A DNA stretch of 64,000 bases from Paractinoplanes aksuensis (GCF_024137025.1 NZ_JAMYJR010000044.1:1-64000); one strand, 5' to 3'. Shown: positions 1 to 7,922, counted from the first letter of the stretch. Numbers and translations: made by a program. The notes: generated by a model not told the origin, from the letters alone.

Positions 1-270
1 CGCTGACGACGTCGGCGTTCCGGCTGCAGTGGCTGCATCCGGCGGCGTTGATGACGCGGGCGTTCCGGCCGTGGTGGTTGCGTCCCGCGGCGTTGATGAC
101 GCGGGCGTTCCCGCCGCAGTGGCTGTGTCCCGCGGCGCTGACGACGTCGGCGTTCCGGCTGCAGTGGCTGCATCCGGCGGCGTTGATGACGCGGGCGTTC
201 CGGCCGTGGTGGCTGTGTCCCGCGGCGTTGATGACGCGGGCGTTCCGGCCTCCGCGTCGGCGTCGACCAG
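1..270 (+). repeat. 45-bp tandem repeat (six copies) with 135-bp higher-order period
   Basis: Six in-frame 45-bp units start near 2, 47, 92, 137, 182 and 227. Units 1 and 4 are identical over bases 1-45 and 136-180, and units 2 and 5 are nearly identical, so the array also has a 135-bp period of three units. This suggests a recent block duplication. The array runs off the left edge. Confidence 0.9.
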
Positions 271-931
271 GACGGCTGCCGCTGGTGTCTCGGCGACGAC
301 CGGTGACGCGTCCGGCTCGGTCGAATCGGCCGACGTTGTCGCTGACGGTCTCGGGTCGGCCGGTGCTGCTGCTATGGGTGTCACGGTCGAGAGTGAGACG
401 CTGACCGAGGATGCGTCGGTGCTGTTCGAGTCGCGCGGGCTGCGGCAGGTATTCGCCGAGGACGTGATGCGGATCGAGCTCGACGAGTCGCTGCCGCCGG
501 CTCCGGAATGGCCGCTGGGTGTAACCGTCGCCAGCTGGAGCGGGGCGGTCGCGCAGCGGTTCCACGCGACTTATCACGCGTCGTTCTCCGACCGGCCGGG
601 CTTTCCCGGCGACCCGGCCGAGGAGTGGATCGCCGAGAACGAGGAGGACGAGGACTTCCTCCCGGACTGCTCGCTGCTGGTGACTCTGCCCGACCTGTGC
701 GACGCCGGCTTCATAACAGCCGCCCGCGACTGGGTGGTCCAGGTCGGCGTGGTGCCGTCGGCCCGGCGCCGTGGGCTGGCCGCCGCACTGATCCTCGAAT
801 CGCTCTCCCGCCAGCGGGCCGCCGATGGCACCCATGCCTGGCTCACCGTCAACGTCAACAACCCCGGCGCGGCCGACCTCTACCGCCGCCTCGGCTTCAC
901 CGACCGCGGCCGCCGAGCCCGCTACCGCTGA
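2..931 (+). CDS. GNAT-family N-acetyltransferase with repeat-rich N-terminus (5' partial)
   Basis: The reading frame is open from base 2, so the gene probably begins left of the window; a GTG at 29 lies inside the repeats and is unlikely to be the true start. The first ~85 codons are six tandem 15-residue units of the type VDDAGVPAVVVASRG, followed by an Ala/Ser/Thr/Val-rich linker to about residue 130. The last ~140 residues look like a GNAT domain: motif A is VVPSARRRGLAAALI (acetyl-CoA pyrophosphate loop RRRGLA), followed by NVNNPGAADLYRRLGF, the usual motif B ending. It probably transfers an acetyl group from acetyl-CoA to an unknown small molecule or protein. The repeat region has no known function and may be a flexible low-complexity extension. 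Neighbouring small-molecule genes (VOC, ABM) give no firm substrate clue. Confidence 0.75.
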   Translation, partial: ADDVGVPAAVAASGGVDDAGVPAVVVASRGVDDAGVPAAVAVSRGADDVGVPAAVAASGGVDDAGVPAVVAVSRGVDDAGVPASASASTRTAAAGVSATTGDASGSVESADVVADGLGSAGAAAMGVTVESETLTEDASVLFESRGLRQVFAEDVMRIELDESLPPAPEWPLGVTVASWSGAVAQRFHATYHASFSDRPGFPGDPAEEWIAENEEDEDFLPDCSLLVTLPDLCDAGFITAARDWVVQVGVVPSARRRGLAAALILESLSRQRAADGTHAWLTVNVNNPGAADLYRRLGFTDRGRRARYR

Positions 932-1170
932 CCGCATCCACGAGTTCGGTCCCGGTCCGCCGGTCGCGCGCGAGGCAGTGGGCTGGCTGCGCTTGGTGGG
1001 CCGGTTATGCGAGGTGGGCTGGCAGCGCGAGGTGGCTGACCGCGCTAGGTGGGCTGGTGGCGTTAGGTGAGCCGGTTTGGGTGGGCGTTCGTTTGGTGGC
1101 ATCGATGGTGGAGGTCGGGGTAAGCGGGCTGATGACGAGTGTCGGGTGGGGTGTGGGGAGTGGTGGCGCA

Positions 1171-1899
1171 GTGATTCGCTGGGTGGACGCGTACATCGAT
1201 CGGCCTGGGGAGCAGTTGGACGCCGCCGTCGCGTTCTGGGCCTCGGTCACCGGGTCGGATCCTGAGCCGCAGAAGGACCCGGGGTTCGTGCGTCTGCGGA
1301 CCGCCGCCGGTGACGACTGGCTGGCGATCCAGGGCGTGCGGGACGGGACCGGCGGCCACCACCCCGACATCTGGGTCGACGATCTGGCCGGCTTCAACGG
1401 GCGGGCCCTCACCGCCGGGGCCACCGTGGCCGCCGACCATGACGGGTGGCAGACGTTCCGGTCGCCCGCGGGGCTGGAGTTCTGCACGGCTGAATGGCAG
1501 GGGCAACACGTACGGCCGAGGCCCTCGAACGGGCCCGGCGGGATCACCCTGCGCCCGCACCAGCTGTGTTTCGACCTGGCGCCGTCGGTCTACGACGACG
1601 AGGTGCGGTTCTGGCAGACGCTCACGGAGTGGCGCCTCGACGAGGGTGTGCGGGCCGACGAGTTCGTGCGGCTGCAGCCCGAGCCACCCGTCCCCGTACG
1701 GTTCCTGCTGCAACGCCTCGACGAGGAGCGCGCAGCCTCGGTCCACCTCGACGTGTCGTGCTCCGACCTCCCGGCCGCCCGCCCGTGGCACGAGTCCCTG
1801 GGCGCGACCTTCGTCGGCGAGTGGCCGCACTGGACCACCTTCCGCGACCCGGCCGGCGGCACGTACTGCCTGACCAAAGGTGACCCCGCACAGGACTAG
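1171..1899 (+). CDS. VOC (glyoxalase/bleomycin-resistance fold) family protein, two-module
   Basis: A 242-residue protein with two tandem vicinal-oxygen-chelate-like modules. The first runs from RWVDAYIDRP to about residue 112 and has the ending typical of these modules (FRSPAGLEFCTAEW). The second begins at about residue 130 (LRPHQLCFDLAP) and ends with FRDPAGGTYCLT. Such proteins bind metal and act on small molecules (dioxygenase, lyase, or drug binding); the exact substrate is unknown. The GTG at 1171 was chosen because GGGGAG lies about 8 bases upstream and the domain starts at once; an in-frame ATG at 1132 would add 13 Gly/Val-rich residues. The stop overlaps the stop of the convergent ABM gene in a shared CTAG. 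Confidence 0.75.
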   Translation: MIRWVDAYIDRPGEQLDAAVAFWASVTGSDPEPQKDPGFVRLRTAAGDDWLAIQGVRDGTGGHHPDIWVDDLAGFNGRALTAGATVAADHDGWQTFRSPAGLEFCTAEWQGQHVRPRPSNGPGGITLRPHQLCFDLAPSVYDDEVRFWQTLTEWRLDEGVRADEFVRLQPEPPVPVRFLLQRLDEERAASVHLDVSCSDLPAARPWHESLGATFVGEWPHWTTFRDPAGGTYCLTKGDPAQD

Positions 1900-2195
1900 C
1901 CCTGCGGCGGGACGTCCAGGTAGTGCTCGACCAGCGGCGGCTGCGCGAAGAACTCGCCGATGAGGCCGCGCCACTGCGTGAACCGTTCGCTGTTGCGGAA
2001 GTTCTCGAGGTGGGCCTCGACGCTGTCCCACTCGACCAGCAGCACGAATCGGGACGGGGACTCCACGCCACGGGTCATGCGCACCGAGCGGCACCCGGGC
2101 GTGCCGGCCAGGATCGGATGCCCGATCTGGTACGCGGCGGCGAAGGCGTCTTCCGAGCCGGGGGTGATGTCGATCAGCGCGACCTCGAGAACCAT
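1896..2195 (-). CDS. Antibiotic biosynthesis monooxygenase (ABM) domain protein
   Basis: A 99-residue single-domain protein of the ABM dimeric alpha/beta-barrel superfamily: MVLEVALIDITPGSEDAF at the start, then GCRSVRMTRGVESPSRFVLL and VEWDSVEAHLENFRNSERFTQW, the usual three-strand pattern with a conserved WDS/EAH core. Members are cofactor-free monooxygenases or haem-degrading enzymes, or serve as stress proteins; which applies here cannot be told. The ATG at 2195 gives the usual family length; a longer in-frame start at 2234 would add 13 residues that do not fit the fold. Confidence 0.75.
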   Translation of the reverse strand: MVLEVALIDITPGSEDAFAAAYQIGHPILAGTPGCRSVRMTRGVESPSRFVLLVEWDSVEAHLENFRNSERFTQWRGLIGEFFAQPPLVEHYLDVPPQG

Positions 2196-2354
2196 GGACA
2201 GCAGCCTGCCACAGGCTAGGTTCCTAGGACGCATACGGGTTGCGCCGAGGTATCGTCGAGATGGCCGCCCCGAGGCTTACCGCGGGATGACACTCGACAC
2301 GGTTTGCCCGGTGCTCTGCCGTTGTGGCGTCCGATGCGTCACAATGGCTGCCGT

Positions 2355-2462
2355 AGGAGGGGAGTATTCCCTCGTGCCGGTCTCGTCAACACGGAGCGCC
2401 CAACCCCCTGCAGGGCGCACCCGGGGCCGGCGGTCGTCCCCAGACGGCGGAAGAGACCTCCG
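2355..2462 (+). promoter_or_regulatory. yybP-ykoY (Mn2+-sensing) riboswitch upstream of terC
   Basis: The leader of terC carries the 5' signature GGAGGGGAGTA at 2356-2366 and the 3' signature AGAGACCTCC at 2452-2461. GGAGG (2356-2360) pairs with CCTCC (2457-2461) as helix P1, and a CGTCAACACGG segment and a GC-rich internal helix lie between. This layout matches the family known to bind Mn2+ and to control TerC/Alx-type and MntP exporters. The start codon is ~74 bases downstream, with GGAGG next to it, so control is probably by ribosome-site masking or anti-termination. Confidence 0.75.
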
Positions 2463-2535
2463 ACAGTCGCACGTCGCTGTTCCCGCCGCTCCCGGTGCGG
2501 GCGCAGCGCCGGACCGTGTCTGCCGGAGGCATTAG

Positions 2536-3537
2536 TTGAACATCTCCGCCTGGGTTTGGATCGTCACCCTGGTTGTCGTCCTCGCCGTCCTCGCCGTTGA
2601 TCTGCTGATCATCGGGCGCCGGCCGCACGAGCCCTCGATGAAAGAGTCGAGCAGCTGGGTCGCGTTCTACGTCGCCCTCGCCCTGGCCTTCGGCGGCGGC
2701 ATCTGGTTCTTCGCCGGCGGGCAGTACGCCGCGGAGTTCTACACCGGCTGGCTCACCGAGTACTCGCTGAGCGTCGACAACCTCTTCATCTTCATGATCA
2801 TCATGGCTCGGTTCGCCGTGCCGCGGCAGTTGCAGCAGAAGGTGCTGCTGATCGGCATCGTGCTCGCGCTGATCATGCGCGGCGCGTTCATCGCCGCCGG
2901 CGCCGCGCTGATCTCGCAGTTCTCCTGGGTCTTCTACATCTTCGGGGCGTTCCTCGTCTACACCGCGATCACCCTGCTCAAGGAGGGTGAGAACGACGAG
3001 GACGACTTCAAGGAGAACGTGCTGATCCGCTGGGCCAAGCGCGCCCTGCCCGTCTCGTCGTCGTTCGGCGACGGCCGCATGATGATGTTGACCGAGACCG
3101 GCAAGCGCCTCTTCACACCGATGCTCATCGTCATGATCGCGATCGGCACGACCGACCTGCTGTTCGCGCTCGACTCGATCCCCGCGATCTTCGGCATCAC
3201 CAAAGAGCCGTACCTGGTCTTCACGGCCAACGTCTTCGCGCTGATGGGCCTGCGCCAGCTGTTCTTCCTGCTCGGCGGCCTGCTCGAGCGCCTGGTCTAC
3301 CTCAACTACGGCCTGGCCGCGGTGCTCGCCTTCATCGGCGTCAAGCTCTTCCTCGAGGCCCTGCACACCAACAACCTGTCGTTCATCAACGGCGGCCACG
3401 GCGTCCACTGGGCCCCCGAGATCCCCATCTGGCTCAGCCTGCTGATCATCCTCGGCACCCTGGGCATCGCCACCGCCGCCAGCCTCTTCAAATCCTCCCG
3501 CGACGCCAAAAGAGAACTAGCCGGCTCCAACCACTGA
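2536..3537 (+). CDS. TerC/Alx-family integral membrane protein (probable Mn2+ exporter)
   Basis: A 333-residue polytopic membrane protein with about eight hydrophobic helices. It carries the TerC family hallmark SVDNLFIFMIIMARF (acidic D in a membrane helix, about residue 77) and a second acidic motif TTDLLFALDSIPAIFGIT, the repeat seen in all TerC/Alx/YceF proteins. It begins with TTG at 2536, preceded by GGAGG at about 7 bases. Family members export Mn2+ or service exported metalloproteins; a Mn2+ riboswitch immediately upstream supports manganese export. The protein ends in a short basic tail. It is monocistronic and convergent with typA across the long palindrome. Confidence 0.9.
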   Translation: MNISAWVWIVTLVVVLAVLAVDLLIIGRRPHEPSMKESSSWVAFYVALALAFGGGIWFFAGGQYAAEFYTGWLTEYSLSVDNLFIFMIIMARFAVPRQLQQKVLLIGIVLALIMRGAFIAAGAALISQFSWVFYIFGAFLVYTAITLLKEGENDEDDFKENVLIRWAKRALPVSSSFGDGRMMMLTETGKRLFTPMLIVMIAIGTTDLLFALDSIPAIFGITKEPYLVFTANVFALMGLRQLFFLLGGLLERLVYLNYGLAAVLAFIGVKLFLEALHTNNLSFINGGHGVHWAPEIPIWLSLLIILGTLGIATAASLFKSSRDAKRELAGSNH

Positions 3538-3543
3538 AGCCAG

Positions 3544-3868
3544 ATCAAGACCATGTCGTAGCGGGGCGGTGAGTAGCAGACCGCCGCTCCCGCCGAGGGC
3601 CGCGGCGGGATGAGCAGGGCGCTGGCGCGCCCAAGGCGCTCATCCCACCACGGCGACGTGAGTGATGGGTGACGCCCAACTTCAAAGATCAACCCCTCCG
3701 GCTACGCGGCCTGAGGGGTTGATTGGTTTTCGAGCGCGACCGCTCACGCAGGTCGCCCGGGTGGGGTGAGCGCCTTGGGCGCGCCGGCGCCCTGCTCGCC
3801 CTGCCCGGGCCCTCGGCGGGAGCGGCGGTCTGTACCCACCGCCCCGCTACGACATCCTGTTCTTGATG
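3544..3868. repeat. ~325-bp intergenic palindrome (long inverted repeat)
   Basis: The left arm (about 3544-3672) and right arm (about 3735-3868) are inverted copies with roughly 90% identity by eye. Long identical stretches include ATGTCGTAGCGGGGCGGTG (3553 on) and GCGCGCCCAAGGCGCTCA, each found again in reverse complement. The centre of symmetry is near 3706, exactly at the middle of the terminator hairpin. The element fills nearly all of the space between the convergent terC and typA stops. Confidence 0.9.
3688..3723. terminator. Bidirectional terminator at the palindrome centre
   Basis: ATCAACCCCTC (3688-3698) pairs perfectly with GAGGGGTTGAT (3713-3723) around a 14-base loop; TTGGTTTTCG follows on the plus side and TTTGAAG on the minus side. 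It can serve both terC and typA. Confidence 0.8.
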
Positions 3869-3872
3869 TTGC

Positions 3873-5738
3873 TTACTGCTGGTGCTTGCGGCGGGCGGCC
3901 TGGCGGCCACGGGTCTGCTGGTCGAGCACCACCTTGCGGATGCGGACGGCGGCCGGGGTGACCTCGACGCACTCGTCCTCGCGGCAGAACTCGAGGGCCT
4001 GCTCGAGCGAGAGCTTGCGCGGCGGGATCACCTTTTCGGTGTTGTCGGCGCTGGCCGCGCGCATGTTGGTGAGCTTCTTCTCCTTGGTGATGTTGACGTC
4101 CATGTCGTCCTCGCGGGAGTTCTCGCCGACGATCATGCCCTCGTAGACCTCGGTGGTCGGCTCGACGAACAGCTGACCGCGCTCCTGGATGTTGATCATC
4201 GCGAACGGGGTGACCGCGCCGGCCCGGTCGGCCACCAGTGAGCCGTTGTTGCGGGTGCGCAGCTCGCCGAACCAGGGCTCGTAGTCCTCGAACAGGTGGT
4301 GCATGATGCCGGTGCCGCGGGTCTCGGTCAGGAACTCCGTGCGGAAGCCGATGAGGCCGCGCGCCGGGACCAGCCACTCCATGCGGAGCCAGCCGGTGCC
4401 GTGGTTGATCAGCTCTTCCATGCGGCCCTTGCGGGTGGAGAGCAGCGTGGTGATGGCGCCCATGTACTCGTCGGGGGCGTCGATCGTCAGGCGCTCGACC
4501 GGCTCGTGCGTCTTGCCGTCGATGGTGCGGGTGACCACCTGGGGCTTGCCCACGGTGAGCTCGTAGTTCTCGCGGCGCATCTGCTCGACCAGGATGGCCA
4601 GCGCGAGCTCGCCCCGGCCCTGGACCTCCCAGGCGTCGGGCCGCTCGGTCGGGAGTACCCGCAGCGAGACGTTGCCGATGAGCTCGCGGTCGAGGCGGTC
4701 CTTGACCATGCGGGCCGTGACCTTGGCCCCCTTGACCTTGCCGACCAGCGGCGACGTGTTGGTGCCGAGGACCATCGAGATGGCCGGCTCGTCGACGGTG
4801 ATCAGGGGGAGGGGCTTCGGGTTCTCGGCGTCGGCCAGGGTCTCGCCGATCATGATCTCGGGGATGCCGGCGACGGCCATGATGTCGCCGGGGCCCGCGC
4901 TCTCGGCCGGCTTGCGGTCGAGGCCCTCGGTGATCAGCAGCTCGGAGATGCGGACGTTGCTGATCGTGCCGTCGGTCTTGCACCAGGCGACGGTCTGACC
5001 CTTGCGGATCGTGCCCTCGTGGACCCGGCACAGCGCGAGGCGGCCGAGGAAGTTCGACGCGTCGAGGTTGACGACGTGGGCCTGCAGCGGCGCGCCCTCG
5101 GTGTACGTGGGGGCGGGGATGGTCTCGAGGATCGTGCTGAACAGGACCTCGAGGTCGGTGCTGTCTTCCGGGACGGTGCCGTCCTTGGGCTGGGTCAGGG
5201 AGGCGATGCCGTCGCGCGCACACGCGTAGACGATCGGGAACTCGATCTGGTGCTCGTCGGCGTCGAGGTCGAGGAAGAGCTCGTAGGTCTCGTCGACGAC
5301 CTCTTTGATGCGGGCGTCGGGCCGGTCGACCTTGTTGATGATCAGAATGATCGGGAGCTTGGCCGCGAGCGCCTTGCGGAGCACGAAGCGGGTCTGCGGC
5401 AGCGGGCCCTCGGAGGCGTCGACGAGCAGGGCGACGCCGTCGACCATGGTGAGGCCGCGCTCGACCTCACCGCCGAAGTCGGCGTGGCCGGGGGTGTCGA
5501 TGATGTTGATGGTGACGGGGTCACCCTCGGCGGGCTGGTAGCTGATCGCCGTGTTCTTGGCGAGAATGGTGATGCCCTTTTCCCGCTCCAGGTCCATGGA
5601 GTCCATGACGCGGTCGGCCATCTCGCCCCGCGCGTGGGACTGGCTCCCCTGGCGCAGCATGGCGTCGACCAGGGTGGTTTTGCCATGGTCGACGTGGGCG
5701 ATGATGGCGACGTTGCGTAGGTCGGTGCGGGTCTGCAT
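3873..5738 (-). CDS. typA: TypA/BipA translational GTPase
   Basis: A 621-residue ribosome-binding GTPase. The G1 motif AHVDHGKTT is at about residue 14, the switch REKGITI at about 54, DTPGHADFGGEVER (G3) at about 81, and NKVD (G4) at about 136. EF-G-like domains III and V and the TypA-specific C-terminal domain follow, including RGTGIMHHLFEDYEPW. TypA is needed for ribosome biogenesis and growth under cold or stress. The ATG at 5738 is a few bases downstream of GGGGACAATGGG and the protein has the full family length. It is monocistronic on the minus strand, and its 3' end abuts the right arm of the long palindrome. Confidence 0.97.
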   Translation of the reverse strand: MQTRTDLRNVAIIAHVDHGKTTLVDAMLRQGSQSHARGEMADRVMDSMDLEREKGITILAKNTAISYQPAEGDPVTINIIDTPGHADFGGEVERGLTMVDGVALLVDASEGPLPQTRFVLRKALAAKLPIILIINKVDRPDARIKEVVDETYELFLDLDADEHQIEFPIVYACARDGIASLTQPKDGTVPEDSTDLEVLFSTILETIPAPTYTEGAPLQAHVVNLDASNFLGRLALCRVHEGTIRKGQTVAWCKTDGTISNVRISELLITEGLDRKPAESAGPGDIMAVAGIPEIMIGETLADAENPKPLPLITVDEPAISMVLGTNTSPLVGKVKGAKVTARMVKDRLDRELIGNVSLRVLPTERPDAWEVQGRGELALAILVEQMRRENYELTVGKPQVVTRTIDGKTHEPVERLTIDAPDEYMGAITTLLSTRKGRMEELINHGTGWLRMEWLVPARGLIGFRTEFLTETRGTGIMHHLFEDYEPWFGELRTRNNGSLVADRAGAVTPFAMINIQERGQLFVEPTTEVYEGMIVGENSREDDMDVNITKEKKLTNMRAASADNTEKVIPPRKLSLEQALEFCREDECVEVTPAAVRIRKVVLDQQTRGRQAARRKHQQ

Positions 5739-5878
5739 ACACCCATTGTCCCCGGTGAAAGTTGCGACCCCGGGTCGGGGTCCATCGACGTTTCAGTCCT
5801 GGTTTAAGGGTGCAGCGCCGGGGCGGAAAGTAGGCCTACCGTGCGCCATCGACAGTGGTGAACGCGGGGAGGAACGAG

Positions 5879-6682
5879 ATGGCGCGAGGACTCAAGATAG
5901 GCGCGGCGGTCGTCGCGCTGGTCATAGCCACGGGGTGCGGCCTGGTCCGCGGCAACGACGACGACGATGTGGCCGCGCCGGTCCCGGCCTCGACGGAGGA
6001 GAGCGTGGCCCCGCCGACCGAGGAGCCGGAGCCGGTCGACGAGGTCACGGAGTCGCCGACGCCGGCGCCGACGACCAAGAAGCCGTCGAAGAAGCCCACG
6101 ACCAGGGCCGCCGAGCCGACGCAACCCGCGTTCTGGAGCGAACTGCCGGAGTGCGCGCACTACGACAAGACGAAGCCGGTGGCCAAGAAGACGGTCAAGA
6201 AGGCGCTCCGGACCGCCTCGGCCCGCATCTACTGGCGTACCGAAGCGCCGACCTTGAAGTTGAACTATCCGCTGGTCAAGGCCATCGCGTGGCAGGAGAG
6301 CGGCTGGCAGACCAACATCCACAACTGTGATGGCGGCACGGGTGTCATGCAGGTGATGCCGGACACCGTGTCGATGATCAACAACCGGTTCGGGCTGAAC
6401 TACAACGCCAAGAACTACAAGGACAACGCGTTCGTGGGCGCCAACTACATCGCGTGGTTCACCCGGTGGGCCGGGCAGAACTACTTCAAGGAGAACTACA
6501 ACCTCAGCCCGAGCAAGTGCAAGTCGCACACGTCGTGGTGCCTGCTCAACGTCGTGATCTCGGGCTACAACGCAGGTCAGGGCAGCATCGAGGCCGCGGC
6601 CGAGAGCAAGACCCTGCCCAACCCGGAGTACGTGGCGGCCGTACGCTCGTTGATGAACCGGTGCGAGTGCGACCAGTTCTGA
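5879..6682 (+). CDS. Secreted lytic transglycosylase (SLT domain) lipoprotein
   Basis: A 267-residue exported protein. The signal segment GAAVVALVIATGC ends in a lipobox-like TGC with Cys20 as the likely lipidated residue (Ala at -3 is less common). Residues 25-85 are a Pro/Thr/Glu/Asp-rich, then Lys-rich, wall-spanning linker. The rest is a soluble-lytic-transglycosylase fold: catalytic Glu140 in AWQESGW, then GVMQVMPDTV and NAFVGANYIAWF. It would cleave the MurNAc-GlcNAc bond in peptidoglycan. The ATG at 5879 has GGGGAGGA just upstream; the earlier in-frame start at 5855 lacks such a site. Paired Cys residues near the C-terminus (CECDQF) suggest a disulphide. Confidence 0.85.
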   Translation: MARGLKIGAAVVALVIATGCGLVRGNDDDDVAAPVPASTEESVAPPTEEPEPVDEVTESPTPAPTTKKPSKKPTTRAAEPTQPAFWSELPECAHYDKTKPVAKKTVKKALRTASARIYWRTEAPTLKLNYPLVKAIAWQESGWQTNIHNCDGGTGVMQVMPDTVSMINNRFGLNYNAKNYKDNAFVGANYIAWFTRWAGQNYFKENYNLSPSKCKSHTSWCLLNVVISGYNAGQGSIEAAAESKTLPNPEYVAAVRSLMNRCECDQF

Positions 6683-6831
6683 GCGCCGAGATACACTAGT
6701 CGGCAGTACCCGGGCCCGTTTTGCGCTGCTGAGAGCGGCGAGTGTAAGGTCTCGGGGTTGTCGTGTGTCGAAAGAAGCTGGCGAGCTGCGATTTGAGGGC
6801 CCGTGCAGCTCACCTTAAGGAGCCTTACGCA

Positions 6832-7257
6832 ATGCCGCCCAAGAAAAAGACCCATGAGGTAACCCTCGCGCTTGAGGCGGGTAACGCCGCGATGGTCGAC
6901 CTCGGCAAGATGCTTGGTCCGACCGGGGCCAACATGCGTGCGGTGAAGGTCGAGTACGACGAGGCCACGTCGAAGAACCGCGGCGAGATCATCCCGGTCA
7001 TCGTCAGCGTCTACGAGGACCGCAGTCACACGCTGGCCTACAAGACGCCGCCGACCAGCTTCCTGATCCGCAAGGCTCTGGGCATCCAGTCGGGCGCGTC
7101 CAACCCGCTGACCCAGACCGTGGGCACGCTGAGCCAGGCCCAGATCAAAGAGATCGCCGAGCGCAAGATCGTCGACCTCAACGCGAACGACCTCGACGCC
7201 GCGATCAAGGTTGTCGCCGGCACCGCCCGCTCGATGGGTGTGAAGGTCGCTTCCTGA
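6832..7257 (+). CDS. Divergent ribosomal protein L11 (uL11) paralogue
   Basis: A 141-residue protein with full-length L11 homology: VTLALEAG at the N-terminus, IPVIVSVYEDRSHTLAYKTPP in the middle, and GTARSMGVKV at the end of the RNA-binding domain. The canonical proline-rich N-terminal loop (PAPPVGPALG type, which contacts thiopeptides and the L7/L12 base) is replaced by NAAMVDLGKMLG without prolines. It is not next to secE-nusG-rplA, the usual rplK location, so it is a second copy outside the ribosomal operon. The start at 6832 follows AAGGAG. A 7-bp stem (GAGCTGC/GCAGCTC, 6783-6811) sits just before the ribosome-binding site. It may be an alternative L11 for stress or drug tolerance, or a non-ribosomal homologue. 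Confidence 0.85.
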   Translation: MPPKKKTHEVTLALEAGNAAMVDLGKMLGPTGANMRAVKVEYDEATSKNRGEIIPVIVSVYEDRSHTLAYKTPPTSFLIRKALGIQSGASNPLTQTVGTLSQAQIKEIAERKIVDLNANDLDAAIKVVAGTARSMGVKVAS

Positions 7258-7268
7258 ACCACCTGAGA

Positions 7269-7301
7269 ACGGGCCCCGGGGTGAACCCGGGGCCCGTTTT
7301 T
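7269..7301. terminator. Strong intrinsic terminator between the convergent L11 paralogue and ClpP-like gene
   Basis: ACGGGCCCCGGG pairs with CCCGGGGCCCGT around GTGAA, followed by TTTTTCT. It lies between the two convergent stops. Confidence 0.9.
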
Positions 7302-7901
7302 CTATGCCTTGCCGATGATCTCGTCGATCAGCCCGTACTCGAGGGCCTCCTGAGCGGTGAGGCTGCGCCCGGCCGACAGGTCGTCCTCGACCCGGCTGCG
7401 AGACTGCCCGGACACCTCGACCAGTCGCAACGTGACCTCTTCGAGTTCGCGCAGGTGCTGGCCGGCGGCCCGGGCGACCTCGTCGGCGGTGCCGGTGACG
7501 CCGGTCGAGCGGGGCTCGTTGAGCTTGAACCGGGCGTGCCGGTAGGCGGCCCGGTGCTCGGCCGCGGCCAGCAGGGCGATCACGGCCCCGCCGGCCTGTG
7601 AGGTGACCACCGCGTGCACCGGCGCGGTCATGGCGTCGATGACGTCGATGATCGACAGGACGGCCCCGAGCTCACCGGCCTGGCTGGCCAGGTGCAGCTG
7701 CACCGGGGCCGGACCGGCCGAGTCGAGGGTGAGCAGCGCGGCCGCTATGCCGGTGGCCGCCTCGGCCGTGAGCTGGCCGCGGACCAGCACGATGCGCTGG
7801 TCGAACAGCTTCTCCTCGAGCCAGCCGGGCATGCTCTGTTGGGGCCACGGTTCTGGCTGTGGGGGCTGACCCCAGCGCCCCGGATCGTGCCGCATCTCCA
7901 C
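7302..7901 (-). CDS. ClpP-like protein lacking catalytic Ser and His (pseudo-protease)
   Basis: A 199-residue protein with a Pro/Gln-rich leader (1-25) and a ClpP/crotonase-fold core (30-197). The usual Ser motif GQAASMGA aligns to SQAGGAVI, placing Gly105 at the nucleophile. The usual His motif MIHQP aligns to KLNEP with Asn128. The Asp motif region VEDDLSAGRSLTAQEA keeps Asp174 and the family ending EALEYGLIDEII. Two of three triad residues are therefore missing, like ClpR subunits in cyanobacteria and plastids. It could be a structural partner in a mixed ClpP ring, or have another binding role. The GTG at 7901 is 7 bases after GGGAGG. It is a single gene, convergent with the L11 paralogue. 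Confidence 0.85.
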   Translation of the reverse strand: MEMRHDPGRWGQPPQPEPWPQQSMPGWLEEKLFDQRIVLVRGQLTAEAATGIAAALLTLDSAGPAPVQLHLASQAGELGAVLSIIDVIDAMTAPVHAVVTSQAGGAVIALLAAAEHRAAYRHARFKLNEPRSTGVTGTADEVARAAGQHLRELEEVTLRLVEVSGQSRSRVEDDLSAGRSLTAQEALEYGLIDEIIGKA

Positions 7902-7922
7902 CGAGCACCTCCCGCCCCTACG

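Noticed and set aside
48..404. A Trp/Arg-rich frame in the repeat array
   Set aside because: It is the second frame of the 45-bp repeats; the acetyltransferase frame continues into a recognised domain.
1063..2094. A 343-codon minus-strand frame over the VOC gene
   Set aside because: The VOC protein on the plus strand explains the sequence; the minus frame is Arg/Pro/Gly-rich and motif-free.
3306..3692. A minus-strand gene across the left palindrome arm
   Set aside because: It overlaps the terC 3' end, and its sequence is explained by the inverted repeat; no family is seen.
4296..5720. A 474-codon open frame antisense to typA
   Set aside because: TypA is complete on the minus strand; no domain is seen in the other frame.
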